Below, piece after piece: positions 9,061 to 18,016 of a DNA stretch of 64,000 nucleotides (position 1 is the first letter of the stretch; each line of letters starts with the position of its first letter). A model generated the notes under the pieces. It saw only the letters and a program-made list of their open reading frames with translations. It searched no databases and was not told the DNA's origin. Made by a program: the position numbers and the translations under genes. The stretch comes from Porphyromonas gingivalis ATCC 33277 (GTDB taxonomy: Bacteria; Bacteroidota; Bacteroidia; Bacteroidales; Porphyromonadaceae). The stretch lies in contig NC_010729.1 in the NCBI RefSeq assembly GCF_000010505.1, positions 606,501 to 670,500 on the forward strand. Reading direction: 5' to 3'.

Positions 9061-9831
9061 TCATTCCATGACGAAAAGGTAGTTGATCTCATCCGAAAGC
9101 TCCGGCCGGAAGATAAAACCTTCGGGCGAAAAGAGTTGCATCTCTTCCACATGGCGGCATCGGCGGGTGAGGAGGTGGGCTGTCATCAGTCCGCGTGCCA
9201 TTTTGGTATAGATCACGATCTGTTTGAGACCTCCATCGGGCTGTGGTACCTTGAAGTGGGGTGTCACTACCCGTACGGCTTGTTCTACTCGTTTCCAGTC
9301 GAATAGCTTTTTCATTTCTTCACTGGCCAGAAAACATAGCTCACCGCCCTTTTCGCATACCTTTTCGATCAGAAAATCCGTAAGATGCGGTCGCCAGAAG
9401 TTGAATACTTCATCTTCGACGGGTGCTCCCAGATGGGCAAATCCTTCCATCCTGTATGGACGAATCATGTCACTCGGTCGCAAAAGACCGTAGAGGAACG
9501 AGGTGATAAGAAGATGTTCGGAGGCATAGAGCCAATCGTCAGCATTGAAATTGGCAGGAGCAAGCTTCTTGAAAACCATACCCGTATAAGCCAATGCTGC
9601 CGGAGCAGTGGGTGAATCGTCCTCGAAGAAGTGCTGCCAGCGTCGGTGATTCTCTTCTGCCAACTTTCTATTGATACGGAGTAGTCGGGATAATTCCTCT
9701 ATATCGCAGGAAGATGCAGCTAAAGCAATCTTTGTGGTCTGCTCATCGAAGATCGGCGAAGTGGTCGTCAAATGTGATGGCAAACGCTTCGGAATACCGA
9801 TCGTCTTGGCACATGAAAGGAGTATGAGCAT
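9061..9831 (-). CDS. yaaA: YaaA-family peroxide-stress protein (DUF328)
   Basis: The protein is 256 aa when started at the ATG at 9831 (MLILLSCAKTI), the usual YaaA start; the open frame begins seven codons earlier. The family signatures LLSCAKTI at the N-terminus, AALAYTGMVFKKL, LLITSFLYGLLRPSD and RPYRMEG are visible. Members of this family bind DNA and limit iron-dependent oxidative damage during peroxide stress in E. coli; the same role here is inferred. Its position just upstream of sodB, on the same strand but separated by 137 bp, fits a stress-related neighbourhood. Confidence 0.85.
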   Translation of the reverse strand: MLILLSCAKTIGIPKRLPSHLTTTSPIFDEQTTKIALAASSCDIEELSRLLRINRKLAEENHRRWQHFFEDDSPTAPAALAYTGMVFKKLAPANFNADDWLYASEHLLITSFLYGLLRPSDMIRPYRMEGFAHLGAPVEDEVFNFWRPHLTDFLIEKVCEKGGELCFLASEEMKKLFDWKRVEQAVRVVTPHFKVPQPDGGLKQIVIYTKMARGLMTAHLLTRRCRHVEEMQLFSPEGFIFRPELSDEINYLFVME

Positions 9832-9858
9832 AAGGCTTGATCCTGATGACAAAAAAGA

Positions 9859-9900
9859 AGAGGAAGCCTCCGTCTGTATAGTGATCGGTGGGCTTCCTCT
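9859..9900 (-). terminator. Terminator after the prtC/thioesterase run
   Basis: Inverted arms AGAGGAAGCC (9859-9868) and GGCTTCCTCT (9891-9900) are followed on the minus strand by TCTTTTTTG. They close the long ftsX-to-thioesterase gene run. Confidence 0.8.
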
Positions 9901-9915
9901 CTACTTCGTTTTTTG

Positions 9916-10335
9916 TTATTTGGTGGTTTTGGACAAAATGTCTTTCATCAGCACATCGAAATACTCTCCGCGGGTGAGCACACCGTCCTGTACGGCTACT
10001 ACTTCCACTTCGCCACAGGCTGCCATTACACCGTCTTCTCTGATAATGTCCTGCATGAAAATGAGTTTGGGGCCTTTCTTGTGGCAGGTCAGACAGCTAC
10101 GGAAGCGATCGCCGCTACGCAAGGACTGTTTGAACGTTATGGTCACTTTGTAAACGAAAGCATCAAGACCTTTTTCGTGCATTTGTCCGAAATTATCTCC
10201 GAGGCTTTCCCAGAATTCATGGCGGGTGTGCTCCATATAGCGCTGATAGTTGCTGTTGTTTACCACACCCTGCAAGTCGCATTCATAGTCTCTCACCTTC
10301 ATGTCGAGGGAGAACAGATATTCTTTCTCTTTCAT
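9916..10335 (-). CDS. Acyl-CoA thioesterase, 4HBT hotdog fold
   Basis: The protein is 139 aa, matching single hotdog-domain thioesterases of the 4-hydroxybenzoyl-CoA thioesterase (YbgC-like) group. The segment VRDYECDLQGVVNNSNYQRY carries the usual D-x-x-G-x-V-x-N/H-x-x-Y pattern, where the Asp or the neighbouring polar residue acts in catalysis. It likely hydrolyses small acyl-CoA thioesters in the cytoplasm; the substrate is unknown. It sits downstream of prtC in the same orientation (55 bp gap) and is the last gene of the run. Confidence 0.85.
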   Translation of the reverse strand: MKEKEYLFSLDMKVRDYECDLQGVVNNSNYQRYMEHTRHEFWESLGDNFGQMHEKGLDAFVYKVTITFKQSLRSGDRFRSCLTCHKKGPKLIFMQDIIREDGVMAACGEVEVVAVQDGVLTRGEYFDVLMKDILSKTTK

Positions 10336-10390
10336 ATCATTGGGTTTTGTCGGGTTTGAGAGGTGATAATTCGCTCTCGGTCCCTACATC

Positions 10391-11644
10391 TTATTCTTCT
10401 CTTTTGTCGAACCGGTAGAGCTTGTCCGACGGACGCACTTTCTCCTTTACCGGAATGGAAATGCGTTGTCCCTTTGTCGCCTTTTCCACGGTTTGCAGTT
10501 CGTATCGGATCTCTTCCACCTTTTGGATGATCACACCTGTAGTAGGGCCGGTGATCACAATCTCATCGCCTATATGCAGTTCGCCGGACTCTATCTCGAA
10601 TTCAGCCACACCGAGACGGCTGAAGTATTTGATTCCCTTGCCTACATATATTTTCTGTCGCGTAGCTCCTGAGCCGTAACGATGTGTCCATTCACCGAGC
10701 CGTTGTCCGAGGTAGTAGCCATCCCAAAAGCCTCGGTTGAATACCGTAGCCAATTGTTCGTCCCACCGGCCTATGGACTCTTCATCATAGGTGCCGTTGC
10801 AGTAGGCTTCGATCGCTTCTTTGTAGCAGCGGCAGACCGTATAGACGTATTCGGGGCCACGTGCCCTTCCTTCTATCTTGAATACTCGTACGCCGGCATC
10901 CATCATCTTATTGATGAAATGAATAGTCTTCAGATCCTTCGGCGACATGATGTATTGGTTCTCAATGTCCAGTTCCAGACCGCTATCCTTGTCCTTGACG
11001 GTGTAGCCCCTCCTGCAGATCTGCGCACAGGCTCCTCTGTTGGCGGAGCTGTTGTGTTCGTGCAGGCTTAGATAGCACTTGCCCGAAACGGCCATACACA
11101 GAGCGCCGTGAGCGAACATCTCTATACGTACGGGATGGCCTTTAGGTCCACAGATATTGTCCCTGACGATGGTCTCGTGGATTGTACGTACCTGATCCAT
11201 ATTCAGCTCTCTTGCCAATACGACCACATCGGCAAAGCGCGAATAAAAGCGTAGGGCTTCCGCATTGCTGATATTGAGCTGAGTGGACAGATGCACTTCT
11301 ACTCCGATCTCGTTGGCATACGTCATCGCAGCCACGTCGGAAGCTATAATGGCAGATATTTGTGCCTTTTGTGCCGCATCGATGACGGAGCGCATGAGTG
11401 CTATGTCCTCGTCGTATATGACGGTATTCACCGTTAAATAGCTCTTTACGCCTTTATCTCTGCAAATCTCTGCTATTTTGTACAGATCTTCTGTGGTGAA
11501 GTTGTTAGCAGATCGGGCGCGCATATTCAGTCCTTCAATCCCGAAGTAAACGGAATCTGCTCCCGCCTTGATGGCTGCCATAAGCGATTCGTACGAACCG
11601 ACGGGAGCCATTATCTCGAAGTCGTTTACATTCATTTCTTTCAT
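10391..11644 (-). CDS. prtC: PrtC, peptidase U32 family ('collagenase')
   Basis: The protein is 417 aa and begins with the U32 signature region (FEIMAPVGSYESLMAAIKAG and ADSVYFG). The central cysteine-rich block typical of U32 proteins is visible (FAHGALCMAVSGKCYLS, then GACAQICRRGY), followed by the C-terminal barrel-like domain (about 320-410). P. gingivalis PrtC was described as a collagenase. Many U32 relatives (RlhA, TrhP/YegQ, UbiU/V) are instead RNA- or ubiquinone-hydroxylation enzymes that bind an iron-sulphur cluster through such cysteines, so the protease label should be treated with care. It is 3 bp from folK. Confidence 0.9.
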   Translation of the reverse strand: MKEMNVNDFEIMAPVGSYESLMAAIKAGADSVYFGIEGLNMRARSANNFTTEDLYKIAEICRDKGVKSYLTVNTVIYDEDIALMRSVIDAAQKAQISAIIASDVAAMTYANEIGVEVHLSTQLNISNAEALRFYSRFADVVVLARELNMDQVRTIHETIVRDNICGPKGHPVRIEMFAHGALCMAVSGKCYLSLHEHNSSANRGACAQICRRGYTVKDKDSGLELDIENQYIMSPKDLKTIHFINKMMDAGVRVFKIEGRARGPEYVYTVCRCYKEAIEAYCNGTYDEESIGRWDEQLATVFNRGFWDGYYLGQRLGEWTHRYGSGATRQKIYVGKGIKYFSRLGVAEFEIESGELHIGDEIVITGPTTGVIIQKVEEIRYELQTVEKATKGQRISIPVKEKVRPSDKLYRFDKREE

Positions 11645-11647
11645 TAG

Positions 11648-12097
11648 TCAGAGGTTCGGAGTCGGAGCCTCCGGATGCAGCCAAGGAGCTACGTCCGATA
11701 GCGGCATACGCACAAAATCCCGTTGCCACATTTGTGGGTGGGGCAGTTCCAGCTCAGGTGACTGTACTTTCGGGTATACGGAATGCAATAGAATGTCTAT
11801 ATCGATCGGACGATCATGATAGACCCCTCCATTGCTTTTTTGTGTACGACCCAATTCCCTTTCGATGGCTTGTGTGATGTGCAGAATGTCCTGTGGTTTG
11901 AGTTCCGATCGCAAAGCCACCACCGCATTGAGGAAAGGATGGGGCGATTCGAATCCCCACGGCTCGGTTTCGTAGAACCGAGAAAGGGTGAGCAGTCTGC
12001 CCACCCTCGTTTGTAGCATCTCCAATGCTGCAGACAACAAACTATGTCGATCGCCTAAGTTGCTGCCCAAAGAAAGATACACTATGGCCATACTCAA
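11648..12097 (-). CDS. folK: 6-hydroxymethyl-dihydropterin pyrophosphokinase (HPPK)
   Basis: The protein is 149 aa. The N-terminus [11 protein letters not shown] and the signature [11 protein letters not shown], with [11 protein letters not shown] further on, are diagnostic of HPPK; the two Asp residues of DIDILL bind Mg-ATP. It transfers pyrophosphate from ATP to 6-hydroxymethyl-dihydropterin in folate synthesis. The start codon overlaps the queA stop by 4 bp (ATGA), so the two are translationally coupled. Its own stop is 3 bp from the start of prtC. Confidence 0.95.
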   Translation of the reverse strand: MSMAIVYLSLGSNLGDRHSLLSAALEMLQTRVGRLLTLSRFYETEPWGFESPHPFLNAVVALRSELKPQDILHITQAIERELGRTQKSNGGVYHDRPIDIDILLHSVYPKVQSPELELPHPQMWQRDFVRMPLSDVAPWLHPEAPTPNL

Positions 12098-13146
12098 TCG
12101 ATGATGAGCATGGCATCGCCATAAGCACCGAAACGATACTTTTCTTTTACAGCGAGGTCGTATGTATTCATAATCAGCTCATGTCCTCCGAAAGCGGCCG
12201 TCATCATCAGTAGGGTAGAGAGCGGCATATGGAAGTTCGTAACCAAAGCAGAAGGCAGATGGAACTCGTATGGAGGAAAGATGAAGCGATTGGTCCAACC
12301 TTCGAACGGCTTGAGATGACCATCTGTGCTTACAGCTGTTTCCAAAGCACGAAGAATGGAAGTTCCTACGGCGCAGATCTTCTTTTCTTCATCCCATGAA
12401 CGGTTGATGTTTATGCACGACTCCTCCGTGATATACATCTCCTCGCTATCCATTTTGTGCTTGGTCAGATCTTCTACATCGATGTCGCGATAAGCTCCCA
12501 AAGCGTGGTGTACCGTTATGTAAGAGAAATGGCAGTCCTTGATCTCCAGTCGTTTCATCAGCTCGCGGCTGAAATGAAGACTGGCAGCAGGTGCCACCAC
12601 GGCGCCTTCCACTTCGGCAAATATGCTTTGATACCTCTCCGGATCCTCTTTGTTCACGTCCCGATCGATGTACTTCGGCAGAGGAGTCTGTCCCAATTGG
12701 AAAAGCAGTTCCTTGAATTCGTCATGAGAGCCATCGTACAGGAAGCGCAGCGTACGTCCTCTGGAGGTCGTATTGTCTATCACCTCTGCCACCAGCTCTT
12801 CATCATTGCCGAAATAGAGCTTATTGCCTATGCGTATTTTGCGGGCCGGATCCACGAGGACATCCCACAGCTTCAGTCGTTCATTCAGTTCACGCAGGAG
12901 GAAAACTTCGATCTGAGCACCGGTTTTCTCTTTATTACCATAGAGACGGGCGGGAAAAACACGGGTATTGTTGAAGACGAAGGTGTCACCCTTGTCGAAA
13001 TACTCCAGAATGTCCTTGAAAACGCGATGTTCGATTTCTCCTGTACGACGATGTACGACCATCATTCGCGATTCGTCGCGGAACTTGGTCGGCTCTAATG
13101 CAATCAGTTCCTCCGGAAGATTGAATTTGAACTTGGATAATTTCAT
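12094..13146 (-). CDS. queA: S-adenosylmethionine:tRNA ribosyltransferase-isomerase
   Basis: The protein is 350 aa, the usual length for QueA. Typical segments are [20 protein letters not shown] at the start, [18 protein letters not shown], and near the end [20 protein letters not shown] with the [12 protein letters not shown] block. It makes epoxyqueuosine on tRNA from preQ1 and SAM. It lies 17 bp after truB and overlaps folK by 4 bp, within an RNA-modification and folate gene run. Confidence 0.96.
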   Translation of the reverse strand: MKLSKFKFNLPEELIALEPTKFRDESRMMVVHRRTGEIEHRVFKDILEYFDKGDTFVFNNTRVFPARLYGNKEKTGAQIEVFLLRELNERLKLWDVLVDPARKIRIGNKLYFGNDEELVAEVIDNTTSRGRTLRFLYDGSHDEFKELLFQLGQTPLPKYIDRDVNKEDPERYQSIFAEVEGAVVAPAASLHFSRELMKRLEIKDCHFSYITVHHALGAYRDIDVEDLTKHKMDSEEMYITEESCININRSWDEEKKICAVGTSILRALETAVSTDGHLKPFEGWTNRFIFPPYEFHLPSALVTNFHMPLSTLLMMTAAFGGHELIMNTYDLAVKEKYRFGAYGDAMLIID

Positions 13147-13163
13147 AGCGATATATGTTGCCG

Positions 13164-13940
13164 TTAGTTATTTTTATTTGTAGGTGTGGAAGACGGATTG
13201 TCCTCTTTTTGTTCGAACTCCGGTTCATAAGCAAAACCAAGACGGTCGAACCATTGTTCCAACTCATCCATCGAAAGGCAGTCTTCGATACGCGCATTGC
13301 CTACTCTTGTCCTGCGCAATGCCTCCAAATGTCCTCCCGATTCGAGGGCTGTGGCAATGTCACGAGCCAGGGCACGTATATAAGTGCCTTTGCCGCATAC
13401 GATCCGTAGCGTGATGAGGGGTAGGGCATACTCCAGTAGTTCGATCTCGTCGATCTGCAACGTACGGGTTTTCATCTCCACCTCTTTCCCCTTTCGAGCC
13501 AAATCGTATGCGCGTTTCCCGTTCACGCGAACGGCAGAGAATATGGGCGGTACCTGTTCTATCGTTCCCGTGAATCGAGGTAGTATGTCCAGAACCGATT
13601 GGCGCGTGATATGTTCGTACGGGAAGAAAGCATCCGGTTCCGTTTCCTTGTCGAAACTCGATGTCGTAGCACCCAGTCTGATGGTGGCAATGTACTCTTT
13701 CGTGCCGGCCTGCAGCACATCGATTTGCTTCGTGGCACGTCCTGTGCACAGGATCATCACGCCCGATGCCAACGGATCCAATGTGCCGGCATGCCCTACG
13801 CGCAGCTTCTTGATACCCATCCGACGACAAGCCCGATAGCGGAATTTATTGACCAAGTCGAACGAAGTCCATGTGAGAGGTTTGTCGAAGTATAGTACTT
13901 CTCCCTCGCGCAGGTGGAGCGGACGATCTATTTGTTTCAT
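13164..13940 (-). CDS. truB: tRNA pseudouridine-55 synthase
   Basis: The protein is 258 aa. The catalytic aspartate is in [14 protein letters not shown]; the substrate loop [15 protein letters not shown] precedes it and [12 protein letters not shown] follows. It is shorter than the E. coli enzyme (about 314 aa) and seems to lack a full PUA domain, as is common in Bacteroidetes. The tail (residues 240-258) is Asp/Asn/Lys rich and probably disordered. It lies 9 bp after uppP. Confidence 0.95.
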   Translation of the reverse strand: MKQIDRPLHLREGEVLYFDKPLTWTSFDLVNKFRYRACRRMGIKKLRVGHAGTLDPLASGVMILCTGRATKQIDVLQAGTKEYIATIRLGATTSSFDKETEPDAFFPYEHITRQSVLDILPRFTGTIEQVPPIFSAVRVNGKRAYDLARKGKEVEMKTRTLQIDEIELLEYALPLITLRIVCGKGTYIRALARDIATALESGGHLEALRRTRVGNARIEDCLSMDELEQWFDRLGFAYEPEFEQKEDNPSSTPTNKNN

Positions 13941-13949
13941 TTTTCCGAT

Positions 13950-14792
13950 TCAGACAGCTAAGGATACCCCTGAGAGCATCAATACGATAAGCAGACCGCC
14001 AACCAAGATACGATAATAGCCGAATGCCTTGAAGCCATATCGGGTGAGGAATCCGATAAAGAACTTGATCGCGGCCAGTGCTACGATGAAGGCCACGATA
14101 TTGCCCACGAGGAGCACGATCATGTGTTCTCTGAAAATTTCTATTCCGCCTTCCTTGTAGAGTTTATAGGCCTTTAGCAGGGTGGCACCGAGCATCGTAG
14201 GTACAGCCAGAAAGAAGGAAAACTCCGCAGCAGCCTTACGACTCAGTTTTTGTTGCTGACCGCCGACTATGGTAGCCATGGAGCGTGAGAGTCCGGGTAG
14301 GAATATGGCCAGACATTGGAACAACCCTATAACGAACGCTTTGGGGTATGTGATTTCTCCTCTGTCCGATGAGGCGAAGAGCTTATCGACAAACAGCATG
14401 AAAATACCACCGAGGAATAATACGACGGCCACTACCCAGACGCTGCCCAGCATTCTATCTACCCAATCTTCGAACAGGAATCCCAAGATAACGGCCGGAA
14501 CTAGTGCTATCAATAGCTTCCAATAGAGATCGAAGCGACTCATAAATTCTTTCCCTTTGCCTTGCCCTAAAGCTCGTGGAGCCACGGGAAAACAAAAGAA
14601 ACGTTTCCGGTACAGCACCAGAACGGATAGGATGGCACCGAACTGTATCATCACGGTGAAGGCTCTGACAAAAGAAGTGCTTTCCACCCCCATTATGCCT
14701 TCGGCGATAATCATGTGTCCGGTGGAAGAAACCGGAAGAAACTCGGTCAGCCCTTCGACTATGGCTAAAACGATGGCTTGTAGAATGGTCAT
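13950..14792 (-). CDS. uppP: Undecaprenyl-diphosphatase (UppP/BacA)
   Basis: The protein is 280 aa with about eight predicted membrane helices. The two family motifs are present: EGLTEFLPVSSTGHM (about 14-28) and LPGLSRSMATI (about 163-173), which form the active site. It dephosphorylates undecaprenyl diphosphate so that the lipid carrier can be reused in peptidoglycan and polysaccharide synthesis. It sits between the DUF3098 gene and truB. Confidence 0.95.
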   Translation of the reverse strand: MTILQAIVLAIVEGLTEFLPVSSTGHMIIAEGIMGVESTSFVRAFTVMIQFGAILSVLVLYRKRFFCFPVAPRALGQGKGKEFMSRFDLYWKLLIALVPAVILGFLFEDWVDRMLGSVWVVAVVLFLGGIFMLFVDKLFASSDRGEITYPKAFVIGLFQCLAIFLPGLSRSMATIVGGQQQKLSRKAAAEFSFFLAVPTMLGATLLKAYKLYKEGGIEIFREHMIVLLVGNIVAFIVALAAIKFFIGFLTRYGFKAFGYYRILVGGLLIVLMLSGVSLAV

Positions 14793-14899
14793 ATTATCAT
14801 GCAGGAAGGGAGGTACATCCTTCTCGGATCAGGCATAGAATTACTCCCCCACAACGTGCGGTTTGCGGTCTGATCGGCAGAAGGACCCTCGCCGGAGAG

Positions 14900-15127
14900 T
14901 TACTTGCGATTGTCTTTTTTATCCGGCGATACCATGATGGCATATACCATCAGTACGAAGCCGGCCATGCTCACCCACGGTGCTATCTGTATGCGTTTGG
15001 CACTGAAAATATCCGGATTGAAGCTTACTTGGTCGGCTGATCCTCCCCCTGACATCAATATGAAGCCCAGAATGATGAGGATAGCGGACACCCCCATCAA
15101 GATAAAGTTCTTTTTCCCGAAAAGCAT
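14900..15127 (-). CDS. DUF3098 small membrane protein
   Basis: The protein is 75 aa when started at the ATG at 15127 (MLFGKKNFILMGVSAILIIL); the longer frame from 15229 adds residues without family character. Two membrane segments are visible, FILMGVSAILIILGFIL and WVSMAGFVLMVYAIMV. A small DUF3098 protein between ftsX and uppP is a recurrent arrangement in Bacteroidetes. Its function is unknown; the context suggests the cell envelope or division. It starts 46 bp after ftsX. Confidence 0.85.
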   Translation of the reverse strand: MLFGKKNFILMGVSAILIILGFILMSGGGSADQVSFNPDIFSAKRIQIAPWVSMAGFVLMVYAIMVSPDKKDNRK

Positions 15128-15173
15128 AGTATGCTGTTTGATTGTCTTAGTTGGTTTGTCAATATTCCTTGCC

Positions 15174-16061
15174 TTATACGAGGTGCATTTTGCCTCCATC
15201 CATGCGGATATATTTGTTCGTTGCAGCACGTGCCGAAAAGGCAGAGATCAGTATGCCCACAAGTAACATGCCTCCGGCTATGGTCAGGAGGTTTTCCATC
15301 GTTAAGAAGGGGCGTAAACTCCTGTTGAATGCGTATTCATCAGTTGCATAGAGGGCTATACCGAGGAGTAGTATGGCGAGCAAAGCTGCCACGAGTCCAT
15401 TGAGCATACTGTAGCGAACGAAAGGCTTACGGATAAAGCGAGGCGTGGCACCCACCAGCGTCATGGTACGGATGCTGAATCGCTTCGAATAGATCAACAA
15501 ACGGGTGGTGTTGTTGATCTGTATGTAGCTGATCAGAAGGAGCAAGGCTGATAGAGCGAGCAGAACGAGACCGATACGGCGTGTATTGCGGTGTACTATG
15601 TCGAACATATCCGCCCTGTATTCCAGATTGTCCACTCCATTCCATGTGCGGATGGCAGAGTCTATGGTTTTCAGACTGTCCGGATGGGTGTATTGGGCTT
15701 TGAGGTGAACGCACATTTCCGCTTGCAGGGGATTATAGCCGAGCATCTTGGCCGGATCGTCTTCGCCCAATTCTTTTTTCATCTCTTCGAGTGCTTGATC
15801 GGCAGAGATATAGCTGACATCTTTGACGAAGGGTGTGGCCGCTATCTGTCGCTGTAGCTCTTGTGCCTGCGTTTCATCCATGTCGGAGGATAAGAGCAGA
15901 TTGAAGGAGAGGTCTTCTCTCACGGAATTGCCTATTCCTCTGCCGACAAACTCAATGATGCCGATAGTCCCCAGAAGGAAGAGGACAACGGCAATACTCA
16001 TAATGGCCAAAAACCTTGAATGGAAAAAGGCAGAAGACCGCTTCTTGTTCTTTTGTGACAT
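15174..16061 (-). CDS. ftsX: FtsX, cell-division permease
   Basis: The protein is 295 aa with the FtsX layout: a cytoplasmic basic N-terminus (MSQKNKKRSS), one membrane helix (FLAIMSIAVVLFLLGTIGII), an extracellular domain (about 50-165), then three C-terminal helices (about 168-190, 220-245, 257-280). It normally pairs with the ATPase FtsE to activate peptidoglycan hydrolases at the septum. No ftsE is next to it, which is common in Bacteroidetes. It is the first gene of the run. A -7-like TATTTTTG (16212-16205, minus strand) lies about 145 bp upstream, without a clear -33. Confidence 0.92.
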   Translation of the reverse strand: MSQKNKKRSSAFFHSRFLAIMSIAVVLFLLGTIGIIEFVGRGIGNSVREDLSFNLLLSSDMDETQAQELQRQIAATPFVKDVSYISADQALEEMKKELGEDDPAKMLGYNPLQAEMCVHLKAQYTHPDSLKTIDSAIRTWNGVDNLEYRADMFDIVHRNTRRIGLVLLALSALLLLISYIQINNTTRLLIYSKRFSIRTMTLVGATPRFIRKPFVRYSMLNGLVAALLAILLLGIALYATDEYAFNRSLRPFLTMENLLTIAGGMLLVGILISAFSARAATNKYIRMDGGKMHLV

Positions 16062-16588
16062 TCTTATTGCTATATCTCAGAGAAAGAATGGGAGACTGAC
16101 ACCCTCTTCCGGCCGGCGGTGGTTTTGATCATCGACGGATCCGTTTCAGGGGATCGGTGGCCTGTCATTGTTTCCCAAAAGGCCAAAATACCCCAATTTC
16201 TCCGCAAAAATAGTATATAATATGGTATGCGACTATATTTTCTCGAGCGAGAAAAATCCTGTAGGGTCGATCCCTAAGGGTAGTATATATGACGTGTACT
16301 GAAAAAAGTTGACACTCGGGGAGGTTAATTTCGAGATTAAAATTACAGAAATTTCTCTAAAGTCCATTATGGGTTTACACACCTTACTCTTTAAGACGAC
16401 TTTCGGTTGACAGCCGCTAAATCCGCCCTCTGGCGGGGAGTCATTTTGCGATAGAGCTTGGGCGAGATTCGGGGGGGATTCTCTTGGGGGATCTACAAAG
16501 GGGCATTACTCGTTCTTTTCTGTAGCAATATGCCGAAAATCTACATGATAGATTGAAATAGAGGGGAATCCATGCTTTTAAACAGGGA

Positions 16589-16672
16589 GTCATCATCCGG
16601 TCACTACTACACTTTTGAGAACTGGTCTGCAGTTATAGCAGTAATTGTGTCGGAAAATGACCGAATGATGAC
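16589..16672. repeat. Long imperfect inverted repeat, possible structured RNA or MITE
   Basis: The outer arms GTCATCATCCGGTCA (16589-16603) and TGACCGAATGATGAC (16658-16672) pair with one mismatch. Inside, ACAC/GTGT and CTGC/GCAG can also pair, so the whole 84 nt can fold as one long interrupted hairpin. Confidence 0.7.
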
Positions 16673-16721
16673 TGTCAAAACATAGAGATAAGCGGTCAAA
16701 GAACAAGGGGAATAAAAAAGA

Positions 16722-16753
16722 AATCGCTGTAAAACCTTGATTTTACAGCGATT
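16722..16753. terminator. Perfect 13-bp hairpin
   Basis: AATCGCTGTAAAA (16722-16734) and TTTTACAGCGATT (16741-16753) are perfect inverted arms around a 6-nt loop. It could terminate transcription in either direction or be part of the neighbouring structured element; no gene uses it clearly. Confidence 0.55.
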
Positions 16754-16811
16754 CATCTTGAATATGAAGGCCTAATTGACATCCTATGTGACATCGCTTT
16801 GAGACCTATTA

Positions 16812-17145
16812 GCGGTATGGACGGGAAAAGAACCATCCATTGTATCCTTTTTATTTTCAGTTCCTTAAAAGGAAGTCTTTGCTTATGTAACCAAAATGAA
16901 ACCAAAGACAGATTATCTTCAGACGATGCTCAGACGGCATTTTTTTGATGTCCTTAGATAAAGAAGCAAAGGAAATTCATTTTGCTCTTCAGACTTCTTT
17001 CAGACTAACTTAATTGTTCCAGCGGTGTGTACGGGATATGAACCAACCCGTATCAACAACCTTATTTCCAACTGTTTAATGAATGGCATTTGTCTATTGC
17101 AACCAAAACGGAACCACAGAGTAGTTATTTTCAGGCTATGTATAG
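16812..17145. repeat. Two diverged direct repeat copies, about 209 bp apart
   Basis: GCGGTATGGACGGGAAAAGA (from 16812) parallels GCGGTGTGTACGGGATATGA (from 17021). Further on, GTAACCAAAATGAAACCAAA (about 16886) parallels GCAACCAAAACGGAACCACA (about 17098), each followed by a TTATnTTCAG motif. Identity is roughly 65-75% by eye. Confidence 0.5.
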
Positions 17146-17250
17146 ACGAAACCTCATTACTCAAATTTCAGGTACAAAGGTATTACTTTTTTGAACCTAA
17201 GCCAAACTTTATGTGAAATAAATAATTGAAAAAAATTTTGGGTTACATTT

Positions 17251-17302
17251 TTAGTGCAAGTGCAAGCCCCCTATATATAAAGGGGAGCTTGCACTTGCAC
17301 TA
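17251..17302. repeat. Strong 17-bp palindrome with internal direct repeats
   Basis: TTAGTGCAAGTGCAAGC (17251-17267) is the exact reverse complement of GCTTGCACTTGCACTAA (17286-17302). The loop holds CCCCT/AGGGG, which can extend the stem with one bulge. Each arm contains GTGCAA twice. It may be a terminator or a protein-binding site. Confidence 0.8.
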
Positions 17303-17674
17303 ACGGAACCTGTATCTGTATTATCCTGATTTTAGTTGTTTTTTAGTCATTCAATCTCTACGTAAGCCAATTTTATCGGATAACATAATTCCCTTTTTTC
17401 TTCCTGTTTTTTGTATCATTCTTCAAGCCTCTAAAATATAATCATAGCAGATAATGAGGTTCTCCTGCATATGTATTGAAAAATCATAACAAATTGCAAT
17501 GATGTTAAATATTTTCCATTGAACGCAACGGCTTATACTTTAGTCTCATTTTAGATATAGAGACGTATATTATAAAAACCATTGCATCCTACGCAAAATT
17601 CTTTACGGAAAGCGAAAAAAGATGTGTAATAAAAGTAATGGAAGCTGCCGGGGTGCAACTAACTTTACATTGTT

Positions 17675-18016
17675 ATGCAGAACGTAGGATTAAGACTCAA
17701 ACAGGAGCGGAACAGAAAAGGCTATTCTTTACAGTATGTTGCTGCTTCACTGAATGTTAGTACCACTGCAGTCTGTCGGATCGAAGCCGGAAATAAATAT
17801 TTAAGCATGGAGCTTTTCGACCGGTACTGTGAACTTTTGGGACTGAATCCCAGAGACGTGTTTTCGAATCCTGCAATGGAAGAACGAGACCGGATTGCTC
17901 TTGAGATCGGCCGAAGGTTTATAGAGATAATGGAGTTGGGGGTAACAATTATCCTGCCCAAGATTATGAATATCAATATCCGACCCGGGCCTCCGGACAG
18001 TAAAATGAAACAATAG
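17675..18016 (+). CDS. XRE-family helix-turn-helix protein, possibly truncated
   Basis: The protein is 113 aa. Residues 1-62 form a lambda-repressor/XRE type DNA-binding domain (LRLKQERNRKGYSLQYVAAS, then STTAVCRIEAGNKYLSM). The rest has a hydrophobic stretch (IMELGVTIILPKIM). The stop codon TAG ends exactly at the base before ISPg1 copy 1, and that copy has no target duplication, so the true C-terminus may have been lost. Small XRE regulators are common in mobile elements. Its target is unknown. Confidence 0.6.
   Translation: MQNVGLRLKQERNRKGYSLQYVAASLNVSTTAVCRIEAGNKYLSMELFDRYCELLGLNPRDVFSNPAMEERDRIALEIGRRFIEIMELGVTIILPKIMNINIRPGPPDSKMKQ

Larger units (their letters stand above)
16062..17674. 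other. 1.6-kb gene-free region rich in inverted repeats
   Basis: No open frame here looks like a protein; the longest (17025-17216) falls in a diverged repeat. The stretch holds a long imperfect inverted repeat (16589-16672), a perfect hairpin (16722-16753), two diverged copies of a roughly 120-bp sequence (about 16812-16935 and 17021-17145) and a strong palindrome (17251-17302). The sequence around 16294-16310 (GTGTACTGAAAAAAGTTGAC) resembles an IS3-type end, but no partner was found. It borders the accessory region and is probably a graveyard of mobile-element ends. Confidence 0.6.

Noticed and set aside
13360-13839. Frames of 151-156 codons overlapping truB on both strands
   Set aside because: Shadows of truB in other frames, with no domain.
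16291-16310. IS3-type end (GTGTACTGAAAAAAGTTGAC)
   Set aside because: Only one end visible, no transposase remnant; not enough to call an element.
17025-17216. 63-codon open frame
   Set aside because: Falls in a diverged repeat and shows no protein-like composition.
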